Source of the DNA: Ruminococcus sp. AF46-10NS
GTDB lineage: Bacteria > Bacillota > Clostridia > Lachnospirales > Lachnospiraceae
Assembly (NCBI RefSeq): GCF_003474435.1
Contig: NZ_QRNF01000011.1
Location: forward strand, 1-64,000
Direction: 5' to 3'
Length of the DNA stretch: 64,000 bases
This document shows positions 8,718-17,543 of this stretch, in pieces. Position 1 is the first letter of the stretch. The number at the start of each line of letters is the position of its first letter. The translations under genes were made by a program, and so were the position numbers. The notes under the pieces were generated by a model. The model was not told the origin of the DNA. It made no database searches and was given only the letters and a program-made list of their open reading frames with translations.

Positions 8718-9905
8718 ATGGGAAAAATGATATACCTGGACAATGCGGCTACCACAAAGACCGCACCGGAAGTTGTGGAGGCAATGCTGCCGTATTTTAC
8801 AGAGTTTTATGGAAATGCTTCAACCGTTTATGATTTTGCAGCAAACAGCAAAGCTGCCATTGCAAAAGGAAGACAGCAGATCGCAGATGTGATCGGAGCC
8901 AAAAAAGAAGAGATTTATTTTACAGCAGGTGGTTCCGAGTCTGATAACTGGGCTCTGAAAGCAACCTTTGAGGCATACAAAAATAAAGGGAACCATATCA
9001 TTACAACAAAAATAGAGCATCATGCCATTCTCCATACCTGCGAGTATCTGGAGAAAGAGCGCGGAGCGAAGATCACATATCTTGATGTTGATGAGAACGG
9101 TTTCATCAATCTGGATGAGCTTCAGAAAGCGATCACACCGGAGACCATCCTGATTTCTGTTATGGCAGCCAATAACGAGATCGGTACTCTTGAGCCGCTG
9201 AAAGAGATCGGACAGATTGCACGTGAGCATGGAATCCTGTTCCATACAGACGCTGTTCAGGCATTCGGACAGATCCCGATCAATGTAGATGAGTTCAATA
9301 TCGATATGCTCAGCTCCAGCGGACATAAGATCAACGGACCGAAGGGAATCGGCTTCCTCTATATTCGTAAGGGCGTTAAGATCCGCTCCTTCGTACACGG
9401 CGGAGCACAGGAGAGAAAACGTCGTGCGGGTACAGAGAACGTTCCTGGTATCGTAGGCTACGGTCTTGCAGCAGAGCGTGCAAACAAGTCCATGAAAGAG
9501 CGTACTGCAAAAGAAATCGAGATCAGAGATCATATGATCAGCAGGATCCTCACAGAGATCCCGTATGTACGTCTTAACGGAGATAAAGTAAAACGTCTTC
9601 CAAACAACGTAAACGTAAGTATCCAGTTTATCGAGGGTGAGTCCCTTCTTCTGATGCTTGACAACTTCGGGATCTGTGCATCCAGCGGATCTGCATGTAC
9701 ATCCGGCTCTCTTGATCCGTCACATGTTCTGCTGGCTATCGGACTTCCACATGAGATCGCACACGGATCTCTCCGTATGACATTAAGCGAGGAGACAACA
9801 ATGGAGGATGTTGATTTTGTAGTAGATAAATTGAAAGACATTACTGCAAACTTAAGAAGTATGTCTCCATTATATGAAGATTTTATTAAAAAGCAGAAAA
9901 AATAA
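8718..9905 (+). CDS. iscS: Cysteine desulfurase IscS/NifS
   Basis: This PLP enzyme takes sulfur from cysteine and passes it as a persulfide to the scaffold IscU. In 395 residues the PLP-binding Lys is at 204 (SGHKINGPKG) and the catalytic Cys at 327 (SSGSACTSGS) lies in the extended loop of group I desulfurases. AGGAGG stands before the ATG. It lies 25 bp after iscR and 28 bp before iscU, forming one operon. Confidence 0.97.
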   Translation: MGKMIYLDNAATTKTAPEVVEAMLPYFTEFYGNASTVYDFAANSKAAIAKGRQQIADVIGAKKEEIYFTAGGSESDNWALKATFEAYKNKGNHIITTKIEHHAILHTCEYLEKERGAKITYLDVDENGFINLDELQKAITPETILISVMAANNEIGTLEPLKEIGQIAREHGILFHTDAVQAFGQIPINVDEFNIDMLSSSGHKINGPKGIGFLYIRKGVKIRSFVHGGAQERKRRAGTENVPGIVGYGLAAERANKSMKERTAKEIEIRDHMISRILTEIPYVRLNGDKVKRLPNNVNVSIQFIEGESLLLMLDNFGICASSGSACTSGSLDPSHVLLAIGLPHEIAHGSLRMTLSEETTMEDVDFVVDKLKDITANLRSMSPLYEDFIKKQKK

Positions 9906-9933
9906 TAAAAATACTTGCCAGGAGGAAAAAATA

Positions 9934-10380
9934 ATGTATAGTGAAAAAGTAATGGATCATTTTCAGCATCCACGTAATGTAGGTGAGATCGAGAACGCAA
10001 GCGGCGTGGGTACTGTAGGAAATGCTAAATGCGGTGATATTATGAGAATATTCCTTGATATTGATGACGAAACTCATATTATCAAAGACTGCAAATTCAA
10101 AACATTTGGATGCGGCGCAGCAGTTGCGACAAGCAGCATGGCAACAGAGCTTGTAATGGGAAAGACTATTGAAGAAGCAATGGAAGTAACCAACAAGGCT
10201 GTTATGGAGGCACTGGACGGACTTCCACCAGTAAAGATCCACTGCTCCCTTCTTGCTGAGGAAGCAATTCATGCAGCTCTCTGGGACTATGCAGAGAAAC
10301 ATCACATTAAGATCGAGGGTCTTTCCAAACCGAAGTCTGATATCCATGAGGGAGAAGAGGACACAGAAGAGGAGTATTAA
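9934..10380 (+). CDS. iscU: Fe-S cluster assembly scaffold IscU/NifU N-terminal type
   Basis: IscU is the scaffold on which Fe-S clusters are built from IscS-derived sulfur. I chose the ATG at 9934, 148 residues, because it follows AGGAGG and gives the canonical start MYSEKVMDHFQHPRNVG; an upstream ATG at 9874 would overlap iscS. Ligand residues are Cys33, Asp35, Cys60 and Cys104. The C-terminal Fe-S and thioredoxin-like domains of full NifU are absent, and the tail is acidic (EGEEDTEEEY). It is the last gene of the isc operon; no hscA, hscB or fdx follows, which is usual in Clostridia. Confidence 0.95.
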   Translation: MYSEKVMDHFQHPRNVGEIENASGVGTVGNAKCGDIMRIFLDIDDETHIIKDCKFKTFGCGAAVATSSMATELVMGKTIEEAMEVTNKAVMEALDGLPPVKIHCSLLAEEAIHAALWDYAEKHHIKIEGLSKPKSDIHEGEEDTEEEY

Positions 10381-10412
10381 TTCCCTTATATTTTTAAGAT
10401 CATAGCCGTGGC

Positions 10413-13058
10413 ATGAGCAAGCTTCGCGCGAATGGAAACCGTAAGCCATTGAAAGGACAGGTAAGTAGACACATGACAGGACTTACGAACGAAGAAGTTC
10501 AGGAGAGAATTGCGCAGGGCCAGGTAAATAATAACGAAAACCCCAACACCAGGACTTATAAGCAGATCATTCTGGAGAATACACTTACATTCTTCAATTT
10601 TCTGAACCTGGTGCTGCTGGTTTTCGTGCTGCTGGTTGGTTCCTACAAGAATTCCATGTTTGTAGGAATCATTTTTATTAATACGGTAATTGGAATCATT
10701 CAGGAGATCCGAGCCAAGAAGACCATCGACAAGCTGGCAATCCTGACAGAATCCAAGACTGTAGTTCTGCGTGAAGGAAAAAAATGGAAGATATCCACAG
10801 AGAAGCTGGTTGTGGATGATCTGATCTTCCTCAAGGCCGGGGAACAGGTACCGGCAGATGCGAAGATACTGGAAGGAAATCTGGAAGTAAATGAATCCCT
10901 GCTTACCGGAGAGGCTGATAATTTGCCGAAGAATCCGGGGGATGAGCTTTTTTCCGGAAGTTTTGTGACAGCAGGTCAGGCCTGCTGCCAGATCATTCAT
11001 GTAGGAAGCGACAATTATGCTTCCAGGATCACCAGTGAGGCCAAGGAATTCAAGCGTCATAATTCAGAGCTTCGAAATTCCCTGAATGCCATTCTTAAGG
11101 TGATCAGTATTATTATCGTGCCCCTTGGTGCGATGCTTTTTTATAAACAGTATTATTTTGTAGGAGACAGTATTCGGGATTCTGTAGTCAATATGGTGGC
11201 GGCAGTTCTTGGTATGATCCCCGAAGGACTTGTTCTTCTGACCAGCGTGGCCCTGACTCTTGGTGCACTGAAACTGGCACAGAAGAAGACGCTCGTGCAG
11301 GAGCTTTACTGTATTGAGACTCTGGCACGTGTGGATACACTCTGTCTGGATAAGACAGGAACTATCACAGAGGGAACCATGTGTGTGGAGTCAGTGGAGA
11401 GCTATCCGCCGGTATATGATGAGATTTCTGATGAAACATCAGGAAATAAGACCGCGCCTGGAGAATGGAATAATAATGGAACTAAGAGTTCTGATCTGAC
11501 TGAGGGTTCGGCTGCGGCTGAAGCTTCAGCAGTTTCAGCTGCGGAAGCAATCGCGAAAGAGGATGGGAGTTCGATTCTCTTACCACAGGAAGAGTCTGAA
11601 ACTGGTGCAAAGAAACATAGACAGGAAGATACTGCGAAGATCCGGGAGATCGAACATATCATGGGAAATCTTCTTTCTGTTCTGAAGGATCAGAATGCTA
11701 CTGCAGATGCGCTTCGCGCAAGATTTAAGGTGGCTCAGGATATGGAACTGGATCATGTGATCCCGTTCTCTTCTGACAGGAAGTATAGTGGAGCTGCTTT
11801 TAAAGATGCAGGTACGTATCTGATGGGTGCTGCGCAGTTTCTTTTCCCGGAGGGAAATCCTGAACTGATGGAGTACTGCGGCAGTTTTGCAGAAGAGGGA
11901 CTCCGTGTTCTGGTTGTTGCCCACAGTGAGAATGTAAATGAAGGCACTGAAATCCCGGAAGGACTTGAGCCTGTAGGACTTCTGCTTCTTACAGATGTGA
12001 TCCGTGCAGAGGCACCGGATACACTGGCATATTTTGAAAGTCAGGGTGTTGACCTGAAAGTGATCTCCGGTGATGATCCTGTGACAGTTTCTGCTATTGC
12101 GAAGCGTGCGGGACTGAAAAATGCAGAGCAGTATGTGGACGCGACTACCATAACAACTCAGGAAGAGATGGATGAGGCAGTTGCCACGTACAGTGTATTT
12201 GGCCGTGTAACGCCACAGCAGAAGCAGGCAATGGTGAAATCACTTCAGGCACAGAAGCATACAGTTGCAATGACCGGTGATGGTGTGAATGATGTTCTGG
12301 CTCTCAAAGAAGCGGACTGCAGTATAGCCATGGCTGAGGGAAGTGATGCTGCCAAGAATATTGCAAATGTGGTTCTTCTGGATTCCAATTTTGCGGCAAT
12401 GCCGGAGATCGTGAACCAGGGACGCCGCGTTGTCAATAATATCCGGACAGCAGCTTCCATGTTCCTGATCAAGACGATCTTTTCTGTGCTGCTGTCATTG
12501 ATCACAATTTTCTTTGGGGATTCTTATCCTTTTGAGCCGATCCAGATGTCGCTGATCAGTGCCTGTGCAGTTGGTATCCCGACATTCCTTCTGGCTCAGG
12601 AGAACAACTACGAAAAGATCGACCATACATTCCTGCGTCACGTGTTTATGAATGCTTTTCCGGCTGCCGTTACCATTACAGGTTGTGTATTCACAGTAAT
12701 GCTGGTATGTCAGAATGTGTATCACTCTAATCTTATGTTAAATACAGCCTGTGTCCTTGTGACAGGATGGAATTATATGGCGGCATTGAAGACAGTATAT
12801 GCGCCGCTGAACCGTTACAGAAAGGTAATCATTTATAGTATGCAGGTGATCTTTTTTGCGGCAGCTGTAATATTACAGGACCTGCTGACACTTGGTTCGC
12901 TGGAATTCGGAATGATCATCTTGGTGTTCCTTCTGATGACGTTTTCACCGATACTTATCGAGGTGATCACAGCCTGGCTCAGGAATATTTACAGCCGTTC
13001 ACTGGATAAGGGGGAGCAGGGGAAATTTACGATATTTATTGATAAACTAAGAAAATAG
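10413..13058 (+). CDS. P-type cation ATPase, CtpE-like
   Basis: This is an ATP-driven membrane cation pump. The 881 residues include the A-domain loop LLTGEAD, the TM4 motif IPEGLVLLTSVAL, the phosphorylation site DKTGTIT, GDGVNDVLALKEAD in the P-domain and about ten hydrophobic segments. The PEGL motif and domain lay-out resemble mycobacterial CtpE, reported as a calcium transporter, but the substrate here is not proven. A low-complexity acidic insert of about 80 residues (near residues 330-415, rich in Ser, Ala, Glu) interrupts the nucleotide domain. The ATG at 10413 lacks a clear ribosome binding site; a downstream ATG at 10473 (MTGLTNEEV) is a serious alternative start. Confidence 0.88.
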   Translation: MSKLRANGNRKPLKGQVSRHMTGLTNEEVQERIAQGQVNNNENPNTRTYKQIILENTLTFFNFLNLVLLVFVLLVGSYKNSMFVGIIFINTVIGIIQEIRAKKTIDKLAILTESKTVVLREGKKWKISTEKLVVDDLIFLKAGEQVPADAKILEGNLEVNESLLTGEADNLPKNPGDELFSGSFVTAGQACCQIIHVGSDNYASRITSEAKEFKRHNSELRNSLNAILKVISIIIVPLGAMLFYKQYYFVGDSIRDSVVNMVAAVLGMIPEGLVLLTSVALTLGALKLAQKKTLVQELYCIETLARVDTLCLDKTGTITEGTMCVESVESYPPVYDEISDETSGNKTAPGEWNNNGTKSSDLTEGSAAAEASAVSAAEAIAKEDGSSILLPQEESETGAKKHRQEDTAKIREIEHIMGNLLSVLKDQNATADALRARFKVAQDMELDHVIPFSSDRKYSGAAFKDAGTYLMGAAQFLFPEGNPELMEYCGSFAEEGLRVLVVAHSENVNEGTEIPEGLEPVGLLLLTDVIRAEAPDTLAYFESQGVDLKVISGDDPVTVSAIAKRAGLKNAEQYVDATTITTQEEMDEAVATYSVFGRVTPQQKQAMVKSLQAQKHTVAMTGDGVNDVLALKEADCSIAMAEGSDAAKNIANVVLLDSNFAAMPEIVNQGRRVVNNIRTAASMFLIKTIFSVLLSLITIFFGDSYPFEPIQMSLISACAVGIPTFLLAQENNYEKIDHTFLRHVFMNAFPAAVTITGCVFTVMLVCQNVYHSNLMLNTACVLVTGWNYMAALKTVYAPLNRYRKVIIYSMQVIFFAAAVILQDLLTLGSLEFGMIILVFLLMTFSPILIEVITAWLRNIYSRSLDKGEQGKFTIFIDKLRK

Positions 13059-13075
13059 AATAACACCAAAAATGA

Positions 13076-13117
13076 AAAAGGCACTGCATGAATGGAAAAT
13101 AGCAGTGCCTTTTGTTG
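13076..13117. terminator. Bidirectional terminator between the P-type ATPase and the GH13-like gene
   Basis: A perfect 12-bp stem (13076-13087 with 13102-13113) flanked by A-runs and T-runs, so it can end transcription from both convergent genes. Confidence 0.85.
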
Positions 13118-13137
13118 TGGGGAAAAAGCCAAATCAG

Positions 13138-15180
13138 TTACTTGGTTCGCATGAGCCAGATAAATCCAAACGCCGGGATTTCCACAGCCTGCGCGTCTCG
13201 CTGAACTCCTGTGAGGAGATCAGTGTAAGTACCGTCCTGTTCGTTGATCCAGGCTACTTTGTCCTGGTCGCTGAAGTTGTAGATACAGATCAATTTTTCC
13301 TGGGAAGTTTCTCTTACAAGAGCAAGGAGGGATTTTTCCCAGGTTTCCAGTGTATGTGCAGGAACTTCAGGGGTAAATACCGGATAGCTGGTACGGATAT
13401 TTTCAAGCTGTTCCAGGCTATTGAAGATGCGTCCCTGGATCGTCTCGGCATCGGCTCTGTTCTGGGCAAGTGTCCAGTTGAAGCGTCCGTTGTGGAGCCA
13501 GCGCGGGTCAGCAGCCTTATCGGGGCTGGTTTTGTAAGTATAATCATTTAGTTGTCCGATCTCATCGCCGCTTCGAAGTACCGGGATTCCAGGCAGTGAG
13601 AGAAGCAGCGCGTGGAGTGTTACGTCGTAGCGGATTCCGCGGTTGACGCCATCAGTATTTCCCTCATAATCAAAACGCTCGATTCCTGCAAGGGAGGCAG
13701 TTGTTCCACAGAGCTCTGATTCTTCAGTTTCCGTATTTATATAGATTTCACCCCGGGCAAAGGAATCTGGGAAAGTACCTGAGAGAAATTCATTCAGATA
13801 ATCTCTGTGAGGGCCTTCTGTGATGAAGCTGTCTTTCAGGAAATCATAGTCCAGGTTCCAGCGCACTGTGTTGCGGCTGCGCAGGTAATTCTGGAACACA
13901 GGTGCCTGAGGAAGATCCGCTGTTTTATCAATTCCATGACGGAGCAGAGCAGTATCTTTTGTGGCAACAGTGTGCCAGATATCGGACATCAGCTGTGTGC
14001 TGCTTACAATATGAAGTTCCGGCATATCGGAAGTTCCTCCGAATGCGGCAGCTTCACCAGGCGTGCGGTCTGTCTCACCAAGGAGAAGAATTCCAGGGCA
14101 TACGATCTCACAGACCATACGTGTCATGCGGAGAAGGGAATGCAGTTTCCAGAGATTTTCACTGTCCATCATAGGAAGGACACCAAGACTGAATACAGAA
14201 GCTCCCTCATTTGCAAGCTCCAGGATCTGGAGAAGCATTGCATTAAAGAATGCCGGAGTCTGGAGCACACATGGCGAACCGGACTGCGGATCATCCACAG
14301 AAAGGCTTAACGGGATCTCAAGGGCCAGGCGGATGCCTGCTTTCTGGCAGTTAGATGCAAGGGTGTGCAGATCTTCGGAAGTTCCGATTTTCGGGATAAT
14401 GCGAAGAGAGCAGTTGGAGGTTGCCTGAAAAAGATCTGTCAGGTACAGAGTGTCTGCCTTGCATTCGCTGACATAGTCCAGTTTATTGGATAGTCCGGAA
14501 AGGGTATCTGCGAAATCAGCAGGGTTTACAGCCATTCCTGCGAAAGCGGTTTTGCGGAACCAGTCAGGATTTTGTGCGCAGGCCTGGTCAGCTTCTTTCA
14601 TGGAAAGAGAACGCTCGCGGTAGATCTCTTTCATTTTTTTGGTAAGGCTTGAGAATGTGCCGGCAACCTCAGGATGATCGCGGAACAGCTCGCAGTAGAG
14701 CCATTTCAGATCATTGTAGTAGCGGTTCAAACGCTTCTCGTAGAGAGCATCGTAGGCAGTATCCTCTTTGGAAGTCTCAACTTTCAGAGGTTCCGTCTTG
14801 GAAGTGGCAACTTTGACAGGTTCGGTTTTAGAAGTCTCGACTTTAATTGGTTCAGTTTTAGAAGTCTCAACCTTAATCGGCTCAGTTTTAGAAGTCTCAA
14901 CCTTGATTGGTTCAGTTTTAGAAGTCTCAACCTTGATTGGTTCAGTTTTAGAAGTCTCAACCTTAATCGGCTCAGTTTTGGACGTCTCGACCTTGATCGG
15001 TTCGGACTTAGACGTCTCGATCTTAACCGCCTCCGTCCTGGAAGTTTCAATCTTTTTTGGTTCAACCTTTGCAGTCACAATTTTTTTCGTAGCAGTAGCA
15101 GCGGATGTATTTTTTTTCAGCTGCTTATCTTTCTTTGCCTGCATGGCAGCTTTCTTTTTCTGGAGTCTTTTTGTTGACAT
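13138..15180 (-). CDS. Amylosucrase-like GH13 protein with lost catalytic residues
   Basis: The 680-residue protein has a Lys/Ala-rich start, nine tandem decapeptides (residues 45-134) and a region (about 145-680) that follows amylosucrase (GH13_4) segment by segment: NPDWF, then ARGE-IYIN, SGDEIGQLNDYTYKTSPDK and DPRWLHNGRFNW. Yet the nucleophile motif LRMDAV has become FSLGVL (Gly333 for Asp, Ser331 for Arg), the SHDD motif is SRNT (436-438), and the barrel region that normally carries DFIFNHTS and domain B is shortened. A Glu (369) remains at the acid/base position. No signal peptide is seen. AGGAGG precedes the start. I infer a non-catalytic glucan-binding or structural role; hydrolase annotation would be misleading. 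Confidence 0.85.
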   Translation of the reverse strand: MSTKRLQKKKAAMQAKKDKQLKKNTSAATATKKIVTAKVEPKKIETSRTEAVKIETSKSEPIKVETSKTEPIKVETSKTEPIKVETSKTEPIKVETSKTEPIKVETSKTEPIKVETSKTEPVKVATSKTEPLKVETSKEDTAYDALYEKRLNRYYNDLKWLYCELFRDHPEVAGTFSSLTKKMKEIYRERSLSMKEADQACAQNPDWFRKTAFAGMAVNPADFADTLSGLSNKLDYVSECKADTLYLTDLFQATSNCSLRIIPKIGTSEDLHTLASNCQKAGIRLALEIPLSLSVDDPQSGSPCVLQTPAFFNAMLLQILELANEGASVFSLGVLPMMDSENLWKLHSLLRMTRMVCEIVCPGILLLGETDRTPGEAAAFGGTSDMPELHIVSSTQLMSDIWHTVATKDTALLRHGIDKTADLPQAPVFQNYLRSRNTVRWNLDYDFLKDSFITEGPHRDYLNEFLSGTFPDSFARGEIYINTETEESELCGTTASLAGIERFDYEGNTDGVNRGIRYDVTLHALLLSLPGIPVLRSGDEIGQLNDYTYKTSPDKAADPRWLHNGRFNWTLAQNRADAETIQGRIFNSLEQLENIRTSYPVFTPEVPAHTLETWEKSLLALVRETSQEKLICIYNFSDQDKVAWINEQDGTYTDLLTGVQRDAQAVEIPAFGFIWLMRTK
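14779..15048 (-). repeat. Nine tandem 30-bp repeats encoding ETSKTEPIKV decapeptides
   Basis: Nine 30-bp units in frame inside the GH13-like gene. Outer units are diverged (ETSRTEAVKI, ATSKTEPLKV) and the five inner units are identical at protein level. The product would be an extended, charged Thr/Ser/Pro/Lys linker. Such arrays change copy number by slippage. Confidence 0.95.
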
Positions 15181-15240
15181 ATAGTAGTATTCCTCCTTAA
15201 TGAATTGATATCAGCATAATAAGTAAAAATCATGGTACTG

Positions 15241-15293
15241 TTCACTGGTAATATCCTGAGAAGTGTGTTATCGGGCACGGAGTGAACAGCAAC
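15241..15293. repeat. Partial member of repeat family B
   Basis: TTCACTGGTAATAT (15241-15254) and CACGGAGTGAACAGCAAC (15276-15293) match blocks at 54102-54115 and 54221-54238 in the same order. The family also occurs in the 3' end of sfsA. It lies in the gap between the histidinol phosphatase and the GH13-like gene. Confidence 0.6.
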
Positions 15294-15297
15294 AGTT

Positions 15298-16116
15298 CTA
15301 AAGTTTATGGAAAACCGGCTGGCGGTGTTTAAACACCGTATAATAAGAAAAACCACATTCCCGGAGAACATCAGCTGCTTTGTTAAATGTATAACCGATC
15401 TTATCCGGAGTATGTGCATCAGCTCCAATCGTGATGATCTCGCCGCCAAGTTCGCGGTAACGGCGTATGATATTGACGCAGGGATTCGGCTCTCCAAGCC
15501 CGTAGTGATAACCGCCTGTGTTAAGCTCGATACCCACATTCTTTCGGATCAGCGTACGTAGGATCTCATCCAGGATCTCCTTGTACCGGCCATAAGAATA
15601 CTGTCGGTTCTGATTCGGACCATAACGTACCACATAATCAATATGTCCGTACACATCCATCTTATCAAAAACAGCAATGTTTTCCAGAATGGATTCAAAA
15701 TATTCCATATAGCAGGCAGATTCCTTACGGTCTTCGAAATAAGAAGGATAATAAGGATCATAGCCGTGAACCACATGGGAAGAACCGATGACGAAATCAA
15801 ATGGAACTTCTTCCAGAAGTCCGGAAAAAGATTCTGCAAGATGAGGCTGAAGTCCAAGCTCAATTCCAAAATTAACATTGATCTGGTCTTTAAAAGCATC
15901 TGCAAGACTCTCAAGCTTCTGTCGGTATGCAGGGATATCCAGGGAAAAGTCAAGATTCTCCGGAGTATCAGGATAATCTGGGTCAAAATGTTCAGTAAAG
16001 CAGATTCCCTCCAGGCCTTTTTCAATGGCTGTCTGGATCATAACTTCCATAGGAGTATCGGAATCTGCGGAAAAAGAGGAGTGCATATGGCAGTCCCATA
16101 AAATTTTCAGGTCCAT
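15298..16116 (-). CDS. hisK: Histidinol-phosphatase, PHP family
   Basis: This PHP-type phosphatase removes phosphate from histidinol phosphate, the penultimate step of histidine synthesis. The metal-binding motifs are all visible over 272 residues: DCHMHSSFSADS near the N-terminus, FTEHFD, GIELG, GSSHVVHG, GHIDYV and the C-terminal GADAHTPDKIG. TGGAGGTAAAAC precedes the ATG. No other his genes are nearby, which is common for this enzyme in Clostridia. Another phosphoester substrate is possible because PHP family members are close to one another. Confidence 0.85.
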   Translation of the reverse strand: MDLKILWDCHMHSSFSADSDTPMEVMIQTAIEKGLEGICFTEHFDPDYPDTPENLDFSLDIPAYRQKLESLADAFKDQINVNFGIELGLQPHLAESFSGLLEEVPFDFVIGSSHVVHGYDPYYPSYFEDRKESACYMEYFESILENIAVFDKMDVYGHIDYVVRYGPNQNRQYSYGRYKEILDEILRTLIRKNVGIELNTGGYHYGLGEPNPCVNIIRRYRELGGEIITIGADAHTPDKIGYTFNKAADVLRECGFSYYTVFKHRQPVFHKL

Positions 16117-16231
16117 GTTTTACCTCCATATTTTCATATTTGCGGGAAAGAATTTTCTATCACAGAATTATAGCACATTTTCCCAGAATTTTCTCAATAT
16201 TTATTTTAAGTTGCTTTTTTATAAATAGCTC

Positions 16232-16260
16232 TTGAATTTTTGTTTGGAATTAGGTACAAT
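16232..16260 (+). promoter_or_regulatory. Promoter of gap
   Basis: TTGAAT (16232-16237), 17 bp, TACAAT (16255-16260), 78 bp before the gap start. Confidence 0.7.
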
Positions 16261-16337
16261 ATGAAGCAGGTTGATGTTTCTTTAACAATCGGAAGAGAAA
16301 CACTAAATCACCATTCAATTCATAGGAGGAATTTATC

Positions 16338-17357
16338 ATGGCAGTAAAAGTTGCAATTAATGGTTTTGGACGTATCGGTCGTCTTGCATTCCGTCAGATG
16401 TTTGGAGCAGAGGGATTCGAGGTTGTAGCAATCAACGACCTTACATCTCCTAAAATGCTTGCTCACTTATTAAAATATGATTCTACACAGGGAAGATACG
16501 CTCTTGCTGATACAGTTAAAGCAGGCGAGGATTCCATCACAGTAGACGGAAAAGAGATCAAAATCTATGCTAAGGCTAACGCTGCAGAGCTTCCATGGGG
16601 AGAGATCGGTGTAGACGTAGTTCTTGAGTGCACAGGTTTCTACACATCCAAAGACAAAGCTCAGGCTCATATCGATGCAGGTGCTAAGCATGTAGTTATT
16701 TCCGCTCCGGCTGGAAACGACCTTAAGACAATCGTTTACAACGTAAACCATCAGGGTCTTACAAACGAGGACAAGATCATCTCCGCAGCTTCCTGTACAA
16801 CAAACTGCCTTGCACCAATGGCTAAGGCTCTTAATGATCTTGCACCGATCAAATCCGGTATCATGTGCACAATCCACGCTTACACAGGCGATCAGATGAC
16901 ACTTGACGGACCGCAGAGAAAAGGCGATCTGAGAAGATCCCGTGCAGCAGCAGTTAATATCGTTCCGAACAGCACAGGTGCTGCTAAAGCTATCGGACTT
17001 GTTATCCCAGAGCTTAACGGCAAACTTATCGGTTCTGCACAGCGTGTTCCTACCCCAACAGGTTCTACAACAATCCTTACAGCAGTAGTTGAAGGAAATG
17101 TTACAAAAGAGCAGATCAACGCAGCTATGAAAGCAGCTTCTAACGAGTCCTTCGGATACAACGAGGATGAGATCGTATCCAGCGATATCGTTGGTATGAG
17201 ATTTGGTTCCCTCTTCGATGCTACTCAGACAATGGTACTTCCACTTGAGAATGGCACAACAGAGGTTCAGGTAGTTTCCTGGTATGACAACGAGAACTCC
17301 TACACAAGCCAGATGGTTCGTACAATCAAGCATTTCGGAAGCCTTCTGAACGCTTAA
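16338..17357 (+). CDS. gap: Glyceraldehyde-3-phosphate dehydrogenase, type I
   Basis: GAPDH oxidises glyceraldehyde 3-phosphate to 1,3-bisphosphoglycerate in glycolysis. In 339 residues the NAD-binding GFGRIGR (9-15), Asp34 indicating NAD preference, and the active-site [10 protein letters not shown] with Cys153 are present. AGGAGG stands before the ATG, and codon use is strongly biased (GCT, AAC, ATC) as in highly expressed genes. A strong terminator follows, so much of its transcription stops before pgk. Confidence 0.98.
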   Translation: MAVKVAINGFGRIGRLAFRQMFGAEGFEVVAINDLTSPKMLAHLLKYDSTQGRYALADTVKAGEDSITVDGKEIKIYAKANAAELPWGEIGVDVVLECTGFYTSKDKAQAHIDAGAKHVVISAPAGNDLKTIVYNVNHQGLTNEDKIISAASCTTNCLAPMAKALNDLAPIKSGIMCTIHAYTGDQMTLDGPQRKGDLRRSRAAAVNIVPNSTGAAKAIGLVIPELNGKLIGSAQRVPTPTGSTTILTAVVEGNVTKEQINAAMKAASNESFGYNEDEIVSSDIVGMRFGSLFDATQTMVLPLENGTTEVQVVSWYDNENSYTSQMVRTIKHFGSLLNA

Positions 17358-17395
17358 TTTTCAGCGAACGAGTGTAGAAGAATAGACTCAGAAAG

Positions 17396-17428
17396 GGTCC
17401 GGTCTGAAGAGGACCGGGCCTTTTTTTT
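17396..17428 (+). terminator. Terminator of gap
   Basis: A 10-bp GC-rich stem with two G-U pairs (17396-17405 with 17411-17420), a GAAGA loop and eight T residues. Confidence 0.9.
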
Positions 17429-17543
17429 CCAAAAGATCAAACAAAAGAATATCTGAGGAAATGACTGTTAACAGAGCGGACAACAATACCGCTCGCCCTT
17501 ATTCATCTGCTTTTGCAGAAATAAAAGTTAAGGAGATATAGAG

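Noticed and set aside
13072..13551. Plus-strand frame opposite the GH13-like gene
   Set aside because: It has no family resemblance, lies wholly antisense to a well-supported gene apart from its first codons in the terminator, and has no ribosome binding site.
14674..15184. Overlapping frames with repeats on both strands of the decapeptide array
   Set aside because: Any 30-bp tandem repeat without stops gives repeats in all frames; only the minus-strand frame joins a recognisable domain and has AGGAGG.
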